Assembly: GCF_003711515.1 (NCBI RefSeq)
Contig: NW_021167079.1
Coordinates: 5,760,385-5,824,384 of the forward strand
Direction: 5' to 3'
DNA length: 64,000 bases
Source: Sodiomyces alkalinus F11
Lineage: Eukaryota > Ascomycota > Sordariomycetes > Glomerellales > Plectosphaerellaceae
The notes beneath the pieces are model-generated. The model made no database searches. It worked only from the letters and a program-made list of their open reading frames with translations, and was not told the origin of the DNA. Positions 1 to 10,478 of this stretch are shown piece by piece. Made by a program: the position numbers and the translations under genes. Within the stretch, counting starts at the first letter, position 1. Each line of letters opens with the position of its first letter.

Positions 1-1860
1 CTTTCCTTTTACATAAGCTTAAAGGCGCTAAATTAAAGTATACTACTCCGGATACCGAGCTTATAGCTATTATAGAGGTATATCGCTATTAGCGTTATTA
101 CTTACTCTATAGCGCCTCTACTATTAACGTCCTAACGGACTACCTTAATTATTAGACGCTACTAGATAAACCTAAGCTTAGTAGTAAATATATACGCTAG
201 CTTAATAAATTAGGCATTTATAATATTCGTATTATTCAGTAACCGGGTAATAAGAACTCTGCCGACGGTCTCTCACGGAATCCTCTTTATCTTCCCACTT
301 CTAATAAACGTCTTATTACTACTTAGGAGGTGCTGGATAATTTTATATCTAAATTTCGGGTGGCTTATGCCTAAGCACCGGATAACTAATAACTACCTAA
401 TATCCTTAACGATATTTACTAAGCTTAAAAAGAAGATAATTTTCTTACTTCCGGTAAATAGTTAATAGCTAATTAGCGAGAGCCTAATCTATAAACCCGT
501 GGTACCGATAGTCTTATTCGATTCCGCGGTAGGGTCTATATTCTTCGATCTTCTAAGCTTTAGTTAATAATCCTTTAATTACACCACGATAATCCGACTA
601 TAGGTTACCAGGGAATTATAAAGATATTAAAACGAATCTAATAATCTTTTTATTAGCCTAGAATATCGACGGATATTCGCTAATAAATACCTAGCTATCC
701 TTTTTATTAATATACTAAATCTCGCACTTATACTCCTTATAGCGAACTAGCCCCTTTACCTATTCCGACCTAGCTATTTTAGTAAATTTTAATAGATTTT
801 ATTACCGGCCTGCCACCTATTAAGTAGCCGGGGGGTAAGTAGAAAGATACTATTCTTATAGTTATCTACAGACTAACTAAATATTCCCTTTTTATTCCCA
901 CCTCTAATAAGCTTATAGCTAAGGGGTTAGCGACCACCTTATAGCACTATATTTTTAAGGTGTATAGTCTGCCCGATAGTATTATCTCCGACCGTGGAAG
1001 TCTTTTTATAAGTGCTTTTTAGCGTACGCTATACGGCTTACTATAAGTTAAACGCCGCCTTTCCACTATATACTACCCGTAGACTAATAGCTAAACCGAA
1101 CGTATTAACTAAATTCTTAAGTATTACCTTCGCTCCTACCCTATATAATAATAAGATAATTAGGTTAATCTTTTAGACCTTACCGAATTTATATATAACA
1201 CGTTATAGTATTCCGCTACTCGTTATTTACCCGCTAAGGCCCTAATAGGTTATAGCCCGCGCGGCCCCTATACTCCTATACTATAAGTTAAACGGCCCTC
1301 TACGTTAGTAGAAGAGAGAGTAAAATAACTATCTCTTAACTATATATTAATTTATAAGTAACTATTACTTAGTAATCGGGTAATAGCTAACTATTATAAC
1401 CGTAAACACACACTAAAGGAGTTTTATTTACACGATAAGGTTTTAGTATCTACTAAAAACTTAAAAATTACACGCCTAAGTCGAAAATTATTATATAAAT
1501 ATATCGGGCCTTTCGAGATTATTAAGGTGATAGGTGATCACCGGTTAGCTTATAAGGTCGACCTCTCTAAGTATCTTCGGATTTATAATGTTTTCCCTAT
1601 TAGTTTACTCGAGTCTTTTAACTAAAATAGCCGTTAAGTGCCGGCTAAGCAGCTATTAGATATTAAAGGGGAAGAGGAGAATAAGTTTAAGGTTAAAAGG
1701 ATTTTAGGTATGCGCTAGAACCCTAAACGCTGCTACCGCGAATTTCTTATTAAGTAGGAAGGTTATCCTGTAGAAGAAAATACTTAAGAACCTAAGTTAT
1801 ATCTCTATAAAGATTTAGTCGCGGAGTATCTGTTTAATTAGGTAACCGCTAATTTATAGT
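1..1860 (+). mobile_element. RIP-degraded Ty3/gypsy chromovirus: RNase H, integrase, chromodomain
   Basis: This is the 3' part of a gypsy-type pol; the 5' part (gag, protease, reverse transcriptase) would lie before base 1. In one + frame, ignoring stops, I read the RNase H end with ADGLSR (about 250-275). An integrase follows, with a zinc-finger-like LHHDNPTIGYQG (about 580), DFITGLP (about 797), SDRGS (about 986) and TERIN (about 1,095); the last three supply the DDE triad. A C-terminal chromodomain is at about 1,698-1,800, with CYREFLIK, EGYPVEENT and EP. Stops fall where conserved Trp and Gln are expected, for example TAG before EGYP and before RTLY. That is what RIP does to TGG and CAA. 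The element is dead. Chromodomain integrases in this clade usually direct insertion toward heterochromatin. The readable frame fades by about 1,850. Confidence 0.85.
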
Positions 1861-4800
1861 TATTAGCGGTATAGTAATATTACTATTTTACTAAATTAAC
1901 TATATTCCTTTATATTACTATTTTATAGCTAATAATATCTAGCCGCCTATTTACGGTCTTTTTATTATTACTAGCCGCTATTTACGAACTTTATATTAAA
2001 GTAAAATATATATAACTGCTAAGTCCTAGTTATTTACCTCTTAGCTAATAATCTAAACCTAAAGGCTATATTTCTTCTAGTTAGTCTAAACCTAGTAACG
2101 ATCTTTATATTCTGGTCTAAACCCAGACGCTAATCTTCTATTAGGTGATGGATATTCGTACGCTATCTGCACTTTTCTTTTTAGTTCCGGTCTAAACCCG
2201 GTACTTTTTATTAGTCTAAATCTAATAAATTCGACCCTAACCAACTAAGGATCACCCCTTAATCCACGATATTATCAAAGTTATAATACCTACCCTTATA
2301 ATAACTAATCAGTAATAGGTTATAAGTCAGGAATATAAGGGGAATTACCTACCTATTAATTATTAGCGGGGATACCCTTATTATCCTCCTTATCTATAAT
2401 ATCGCTATAGTTATTATTCATCGGAGGAGGGGGAGGTATAGATATTAGAGTAATAACGGTAGTCCTACTATTAGCGACGGCCTAACTACTTAATTCCTTT
2501 AGTTAATTCCTAAATTCTTATATATTTATTAGTTCTGCTATTATAAGCTAACTACTAGTTAATCTATAAAAATCTTATCGGTCAGGGATTTTTATCTATC
2601 CCGGAGTGCCCTGATAAAAGATACTTAGGCGCTAGTATACTTATTTCGTTTTTCTTATAGTATTAATAATTATCGTAATATATTAGTAACCGCTACGCTA
2701 CTACTAGCCTGCCGCTCGGCTATAATTAACTACCGCTAAACTTACTCTTAGCGCTCCTCTTCTAACTTAGTAGCAGGACGCTTCTAACCTAATAGCTATA
2801 TCTTCTTATAGTTTAATATATATTTACTTAGGCACTATAAATATTATAGCTTACTCTATTCTATTTTTAGAAATTATCACCTAATAGCTAACCCGCGGGT
2901 ATATACCTTTAAGCTTATATTCGCCTTATATTAATATTACTTAATTATATCACGGAGATATATAATATTATCTAACTATATATATAGTATCTATAATTAG
3001 TTAGTAGTGGAATAGCTATAGACTAGCCGATATACTTTTATATAAGGCTTTAATCCCTATTCTATATAATATATGTATTTAAGTAAGGCCGCTATTATAC
3101 TAAGTTAATAGCTAATCACTTATTACCCCTTATCCGACTATTTTACTTATAATCTCTATAACTACACGAAGGAATTTAATTATTACTAGGGTGCCACTTT
3201 ATTACCCGACTAACACACCGCACGCACGGAACTAGAAACGGATTATATCCCTATTCTACGGGCGGATATAAAGTGTACGCCCGGGATATATTAGCTAGTC
3301 TACTATTACTTAACTCGACTATCCTATTATTTCTAGCTATAGAACTATTATTCGAATTACCGGTATTATTCTCGTTTCTATTACTAACTTTATTACTAGT
3401 CTACTACTAATTACCGGCTATCTCTCCACTAATTAGACTTAGGGGCGCCGACGTATTATTATTCTCTGTATCTATACCCTAGGTACTAGATACCTCCCCG
3501 CTAGTCTCTAGCTAAACACCTACGGTTTTATTTTTCTTTAGATAAGGCTTTTTAGGAGTTTTTACTATACTACTACCACGACTTCCCTTAGAAGGTATAA
3601 TTATCCTATAGCTAATTATCTATTACCTATATTCCCACTATAAATCTAGACTACTATAAATCTGGAGGCACTTATAGAGCTTGGTAAATATTCACCTAAC
3701 TATAACCTTTCTTTATTAATCTATTTTATATTAGTTCTATCTAACCACTATCTAGCTATTACTCTCCTTCGAAGTTAAATTCCAAGTTATATATACCGAT
3801 AGGAAACTCGTAACGAAAAATGAACTTATATATACTAAAAGAAAAACTGTATACACGTTAGCCACTAGTTAGCCCTCTGCTAACCCGCTACCTCTTCTGC
3901 CCTAGCCCTGGCTATATAACGCTGCCTATAGACTCTTATAAATAGGGGGGGGGGGGGTACTTATAACCTCCTTAGGGAGCCTAAAGAGGGGAAAAAGAAG
4001 AAGAAAAGAAAAAAAAGCCTGTAGCCGAAAAGATCCTCTATATAATAGTAAGGCCCCACTTATCGTGCCTGCTATTTTACTATTTATGTATAAAGGGGCA
4101 GGCACGCCTTTATTACCGGTAACGCACTTCCCTATTCACGGAATAAATAATATAAACGTGTTTAATAAACGGGGAGATATTAAGTGTTTAATAACACTGC
4201 TACTATCTAATAGTGGATAAATAGCTGCTTTAAACTTTTATTTTATACCTGTTATTATATAAGGATATATCCCTTACAGACTTATTCTTTATAATAAACC
4301 TCTATAAACCACCATCTAATTAACGGTTAGCTATCTATAGTAGTTCTTTCTATACCCTTATATATACCTAAAATAGCACACTTCGTAAGGAATTTTCTCT
4401 TTATTCTCTTCCCCTAAAAATATCCTCTAGTACCACTATTTAAGGTTAGGATATATTTTAAGTCTTTAGCTCCACCGTTACTTAACGGTGGATTATCTAC
4501 GGCTTTATTTTCTTTAAGCTCCGACCTATATATCACCGATAGTACTATTAACCCACTCGCCTTACCCGATAATCACTACCCACCCTACGGATACTCCGTA
4601 ACTAGCTATAGCCTAAGGATAGGCCTTATTCTGGGAAGGGACAGCCTATCAGGTATAGGATATAAGGAAGACTTAGGAGGTACTAGGATATAGCAGTGGA
4701 CTACATAGTGGACTACCGGCTAACTAATAAGTGGATATTTATTATATAAGACGGGGAGCTAGACTATTCTAGAAGGAAGGGGTTAGTGATTATCTCTCCT

Positions 4801-4964
4801 CTACACTACCACCTACCTTTAAGATACTCTTCCTATTAACCACCAGTTAATCTATAGTTGGCCTCCCCTTATATAAGACTACGATTCTTATCTGTTACTC
4901 CCTATTACCCTTTAGTCCTTATCCCTTCGGGCTAGACCCATATCTCCTTCTTGACACGTATGGC
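1861..4964. other. RIP-mutated repetitive DNA of unassigned origin
   Basis: About 3.1 kb with the same TA-rich, CA/TG-poor composition as its flanks. I could not identify a family. It holds a set of short dyad boxes around TCTAAACC (2,045-2,230), a G13 run at 3,945-3,957, and a + frame near 3,170-3,300 that reads fairly well between RIP-type stops but resembles nothing I know. The last 120 bases have a TATATAAG box and end in TTCTTGACA, directly before readable Helitron sequence resumes, which could be the 3' edge of an LTR inserted into the Helitron. A chromovirus 3' LTR normally lies close behind the chromodomain, so a simple gypsy tail does not explain the whole stretch. More than one nested element is likely. 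Confidence 0.5.
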
Positions 4965-7900
4965 GCTAATTATATAAAGGCCCCGGTAGCCTGAACTCCG
5001 TAATTATCCTACTTACCTTAAGGAGCCGCGAGTATATAAGATAAAGACTATAATCGATATACGGGCGTTATAAATCGGCAGGATATCAGAAGTATTAGCG
5101 CTATAATATATAAGGCAGGTTATCGTATATAGACTCTGTAAACCTCTCCTAGATTAATAATAGACCGGAAATATCTCCGTGGATTAAAGCGACGATAAAT
5201 AGCTCCCGTAACGCACGCCCGGTCTTCTAAATAACGGCCTCCTTAAAATAGGTAACCTAGTAACGGTTATCGTGTAGAAGCCCGGCCGTAACGTAGACCT
5301 CGCGGTAGGTATCGTAGATAGTCCCCTCCACGGTACGAAGATCCGTAAAGGAAGTCGGCCCTCGAATAAAGACTAAGAGTAACCGTAAATAGTACGCCTC
5401 TTTAGCCGTTAGGGGTATATACCGTAGACGGCCGATCTGAAATCTACGCTGCCTCGGCTGCTAAGTAGACTACTACGGTTTCTATGTATAATGGCTAGGA
5501 AACTAGTAATAGAATAACTCGTGGCTATCAACGTTATCACGATTATAGTCGAAAAAGCCTATTAGCTAAGTCTTCCGGTCCCGTAATATCCGCTTAATCT
5601 GGCTTATAGTCGCGTTATCGCCGAAGTATATAGGCTGCTATCCCTTAAGGTGAACCGGAAGACGTATAATAGGTGGGAACTCGCGATATACCGGGAACTC
5701 GAATAACTAAATAATAGCCTCTGTAGAACCGATATAACGGCTCTAGAGATAGATATTTACCTCGTCCTCGCCCTCTTTGCCTGATATTAGCGTAGTTATA
5801 CGGTCGCTACCCTTATAAACGTACTTATACACGTACTTAATCGCCTAAATAGAGCCGTATATATTAAAGTATAAGATACTAGATATAATTAATAACTTAC
5901 CTTAATAGATCCGTAAATCTTAACGTTAATATAGGCACCGTAACAGAGGCAGAGATACAGACTATAAGGAATAATAAAACGGTTATTAAGGGGGACCTCT
6001 CCTATACGGCCCCTCTTTATAATATATAGGCTAGAGTTACGGCGCCTATACTTAGGATAACTATCCTCGCGTATAGCCGTTTCCGGGCAGTACGGCTTAA
6101 GGAACCGCTTAAAGCATTTTATACGGTTCCCGTTATTAGGCTATAGCTATATACACGGCGTAAAGGGCTTATTATCACCGTAAGAACTATATATTATATT
6201 CTTACTAATAATATTAAAAAGACGGCTAGTAGGATCCGACTCGTAGTCCGGTAGCTCTGCAGATATAACCTTATCGATAGTTACGGCGTCCTTATATATC
6301 TCGGCCGCCCGCCACATAAGAAAAAGAAGGATATAACGATATAGAAGACCGCGCTTCTAGTATTCCACGGTCTATATAATACCCGTAAACTCACTAAATA
6401 GACTATCACGTAGCTATTATTCCAGGTCGCGGGACTTTAATTCGAATACACGGCCGACTAAATCGGGCCGGTTACTAGTAGTCTAATCTAGCTAAAGCTC
6501 CCGTATAATCTCTGGCTAAGTAGAATTAGCCGTAAAGATAATAAAAAAGGTCGGAGCGCCGAGAGCCTATATAATTACTATAGAATTCTAATAGTATTAC
6601 GAGATAAACCGCTAGCTGCTAATGTAATTTAAGGGTAAGACGATCCGTCGGCTAATATTACGGGTATTACTGTTAGCCTTATACGCTTAATCCCGTATCC
6701 CGTTATATATGTTAGCCTGTATCTCGTTCTAATAGCGCTAGATCTAATTAAGCTTCTTCTAATCGCAGGATACCTATAAGTCCACTAAAAACTACTTAAA
6801 AAGACGGCTGTATATAAAGGATGTAAACCTCTACTAGTGTCGCGGGTATAGTATATAACGGTAGAACTAACGGAACTTTACCTCGGTGTTCTGCCACTAA
6901 CGGTTATAAATATCCTGTAGCTATAACTACTAGTAATATCCGGAACCGCCACGCGGATATATAAGCGGGTAAGATAGTGGTAGGTAGGTAGAATACTCGT
7001 GGTCGATCCGCGTAAGGCCGCCTACGCTACCGTTAGACTGTCTCTCTACGAGGATAATATCACGGTAGTAGACTTTACCCCACTTATCCGGTATAATAGC
7101 CGTAACTTTATTCGTAACGGGTAGATTCTTACACCGTATATTAGCACCCTGCTTAATAACTAATTCTATCCTAGGGTTAAGTATAATATGGTATTATTCA
7201 CAGAGGGAGTTAAAGCGTTTACGGGCCGTTTTATATATTTGTATAAAGGGGTTATACTTATACAGGAAGTCCGAAATCTCCTTAAGGATATAACGGTTAA
7301 GCGTAGAGTTAAGGCTTTAGGTATTCGTAAGGCGCTAATTGGTAATAGCCTACGGGTCGTAAAAGTATAGCTAGGTAAAGGCGGGAAGTCGACCTATAGC
7401 ACTTAATAGCTTAGTATAGTAGTAGAGGGTACCGTGGATCTAGAAGGCTATCGCGCCGCCGGCCGTAGCACCTTAACGGGTCTGAGTATATTATATAGAC
7501 GTAAACGAAAAGGTATTATGATTTTAACGGATTCTCTTACGATAATCTACAGCTTAAGCGGTATCCGTGTATAATAGGCGTTAGAAAAAGTCGGGTAACG
7601 GGGAGATAACGGGAACGTCGATATCGTCCTGGTTATAATAGATACCGAATTTCGGGCTTATAGATGACGATTCCTATAAAAGAAGATAATAGCGGTTAGC
7701 TAACGGTTAATAACGCGGGATAGAAAACTAACCTATAACTTCTCCCTAATCTAATAAAGCGTAGCGTAATGTTTATACTTTACCCGTATTAATCTAAGGT
7801 CGTAGTAATTAACCGTAATACCTGGCTAATACTACTCTAGCGGCCTAGTATATTCTTCGCGGCGTTCGCGACGGTCGGTATTCGTAATACGCTGGCTAGT

Positions 7901-8300
7901 ATTAATAACTATCCTCCCACGGCGGGCGGTAACACGGTAGGTATTATAGGTATTATACGCGGTATTATTACGCCGTATAGTAAAATTAGCTCTTAGAAGG
8001 TAATGCCTATAATACGTGTAGTAACTCCCCGGGGTAGACTACGGGCCTTTTCTCTGCTAACGGGCGCGACGGCGATATATAGGAACCGGGGGAGGATCTA
8101 TTAAAGGGTGGCCTATTAGAACGGGTGGAGGAGGAGCCGGGGGAGGATTTATTAGAGGGTGGCCTATTAGAACGGGTAGTGGAGGAACCGTAGAACCTAT
8201 AGGAGGTGCAGGACGGGCTTAACGGGCGGTTCGACGGTTAGCTTAATTAGCTCTGCAGGTAATATAGGTAGCGTAAATCCTTTAACGCGACCGTGGATAG
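4965..8300 (-). mobile_element. RIP-degraded Helitron, Rep/helicase protein remnant
   Basis: Translating the minus strand through stops gives a recognisable Helitron replicase. The helicase-like N-terminal block reads GGLTRIDHEYSTYLPLSYPL (around 7,020-6,960), continues with YNGIRD and RRIVLPLNYIS, then ALGAPTFFYYL (around 6,580), and ends near a QKRGLLYRYI segment (around 6,350). Further on come LTAKEAYYLRLLLVFIRGP, DLRTVEGTIYDTYREV and LRELFIVALIHGD (around 5,450-5,170), the block that precedes the PIF1-type ATPase. Homology stops near 4,965, before any Walker A motif, so the helicase core is missing or displaced. Helitrons move as single-stranded rolling circles using this Rep protein. Many stops of RIP type make it a fossil. 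Its termini (5' TC, 3' hairpin plus CTRR) were not identified. Confidence 0.85.
8082..8183. repeat. 51-bp tandem duplication, two copies
   Basis: Two adjacent 51-base units (8,082-8,132 and 8,133-8,183) beginning GGARCCGGGGGAGGAT and differing at only a few positions. A third unit begins at 8,184 and breaks off. The length is a multiple of three, so on the minus strand it would add 17 residues per copy near the N-terminal or leader part of the Helitron gene. The differences are mainly transitions, as expected after RIP. Confidence 0.8.
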
Positions 8301-8745
8301 AAGCCGAACTCGGAACATGGCCTTATGATATTATAACTATAATAGCGCTTAGGCTCGCGCTCGGTTTAACTAACTATTCTAACGGCGTTATAGCGTTAGG
8401 AGCTAAAAACGAACGGCGTAATAAAAAGTGTTACGAGCAGAGCGAAGCATATATATAAAACAGTATAGTCTAAAAGTCAAAATAATAGGCGACTTACACC
8501 GTTTTTATCACTAAAGATACGAAAAAAGGGCTAAAAATATATATATTATAAAAGTAGACAGATTTACGAGTTATATAGGTATATACTATAGAATTAAGTC
8601 TCCCGGAAAACACTATAAAATAACGAAAAACGGGACCGGATGGTAGTACTGCTACGAACGTAAGGCTGGCTATTAACTTACGCAAATTAAAGCGGGCCAG
8701 CGTTAGTGTATTCTTAGAAGGGGGTTAGTTAAAGAGGTGAATACG

Positions 8746-10478
8746 AAGGCATATTATCTTTAATTTTCATTTTTTTAATTCCCATTTTTATCTTTTTCAC
8801 AAAAGAAATTGGCTTCTACACTACTTGGTACTAACACAACCCCTGTAAAGCTTGTACCTCGGTACCTTAGTCACAGTTGAAACTTCACAGCGCATCTGCA
8901 GGATGGACCGAGCAAAGAGAGGAGGACCATCATGCTGTTCATGATGCATATGGAACGTTAGCTACCCAAGACTTCACCCAATACCGTAGCTACGCTTTGC
9001 AAATCACCTCCCGTCATCCTCCACACCGTGTGGTTCTGGGCACCGTCACAACGCCGCTCTGGTATTCGAAGTAGGTACGTCACAGTCCAGTACACACACC
9101 GTCGGTCAACTGATCGTCAACTAGCTGTACTCCGTACAAACAAACGAACTGATGATCGCGCTATGATTGTATGCTGTCATATCAGCCATGTCTTGCAAAA
9201 CCTAGTGTACATGTACAGGAATCGCCCAACATGCTGTCACGGTGAGGCGGTCTGGTGACTATCTACGAAGTAATTCTAGATGCTGCATCACAATAAAAGT
9301 CGCATGCTGTAATTACGCTACAGACATCTCCCCTCACAGGGCTGCAGGGTCGAAATACCTACAGACAGCAAGTAAGGGGTCATCCAAGCCGTTGGGGACG
9401 ACAGGACGACGCTACCTTATTGTTGGGTCTGTTGGGTCCCAATACAAGGTCGCACGGATAGCACCAATACACCCCCTGTACTGTCTGTACCCTTTGAAAG
9501 TGGCATGGTACTTGCAGATATGCACAGAGATGGTCAAGAAGTTTGTACCAATACATTGTTCCGCTTGTTCCGTTGTTCCTGCCACGAGGTCCGTCCTGAC
9601 TGGGATATGAGAAACTGGGGAAGGAAATGATTTGAGATCTTAACCGTCGGCTTCCCCTCGGGGCAAAGGAAAAGGACCCCGATGATTGCTTCCCCGGTCT
9701 AACGGTACGAATCAACCCTTTACCTGGGACACAACAAGTACGAAGTACTTCGTACCTTATCACATACCTCGCACTCAGGACAACCCTCACCACACCTCAA
9801 CGTTAACGTTCGGTCCCCAACAAGCACAGTAGCAACCAACTCTTTTAGGCAAGCTCAACTGCGAAGTGGGAACTACTCGCTCAGGTCCTGGATCCGCGCA
9901 CCCAACGGCGCACCCAACGGCGCAGCCATCGCAACGTGCCTACCTATGCATAATTAACGCTCATCCCGCGTCCGTTACCGGCACATCCCAGACAACTCTC
10001 CCTCTCTCTCCTTAAAACCGGTGCTGGAGGGCTACCTAAGGTACTAATTAAATGCGCTTGCCACCCACCTCATAAAATAAGACTCTCCTCCCCACCATCG
10101 CGTCCCTTCATCCTCGCGAAAGTAGGTGTTCTTTGTCTCTTGTTCCTCTACCACTACCTTATACAACGATTCGCCGATACCTAGCCTACAACCGTCTCAT
10201 CGCAGAGCCCTCGTCTGATTACTCGCGCACCAGGGACCATCATCACCTCGACCATAGCGAACTCCTGATTTCGATACGACTTTCGATACGACGAACCCCT
10301 CTGCGACTTGAGAGCCGCCATCTCACTCGCCCTCCATCCAGCATTCCATTCCGTCCGCGGTCGAGTCTTACAAGTCCTTGCTCCCGAGGGCTGGCATATT
10401 CTCGTCTTCCGTATCCTCCGAGCGGTTTTCGTTTTTTTTTCTCTTCCGAACCTCTATTTCGCACACTCCCCCACCGGA
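8746..10478. promoter_or_regulatory. Intergenic region and leader upstream of acetyl-CoA synthetase
   Basis: Normal-composition DNA starts abruptly after the RIP block. No gene is recognisable up to about 10,080; the open frames there lack family resemblance and good start contexts. A dyad GTACGAAGTACTTCGTAC lies at 9,738-9,755, and an exact tandem CGCACCCAACGG occurs near 9,897. From about 10,085 to 10,478 the strand turns pyrimidine-rich, the typical leader and promoter-proximal signature of a well-expressed fungal gene. The acs ATG follows. I see no unambiguous binding site for the acetate activator FacB. Confidence 0.5.

Noticed and set aside
7188..7370. 60-codon + frame inside the RIP block
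   Set aside because: Lies opposite the Helitron Rep frame; chance opening in mutated DNA.
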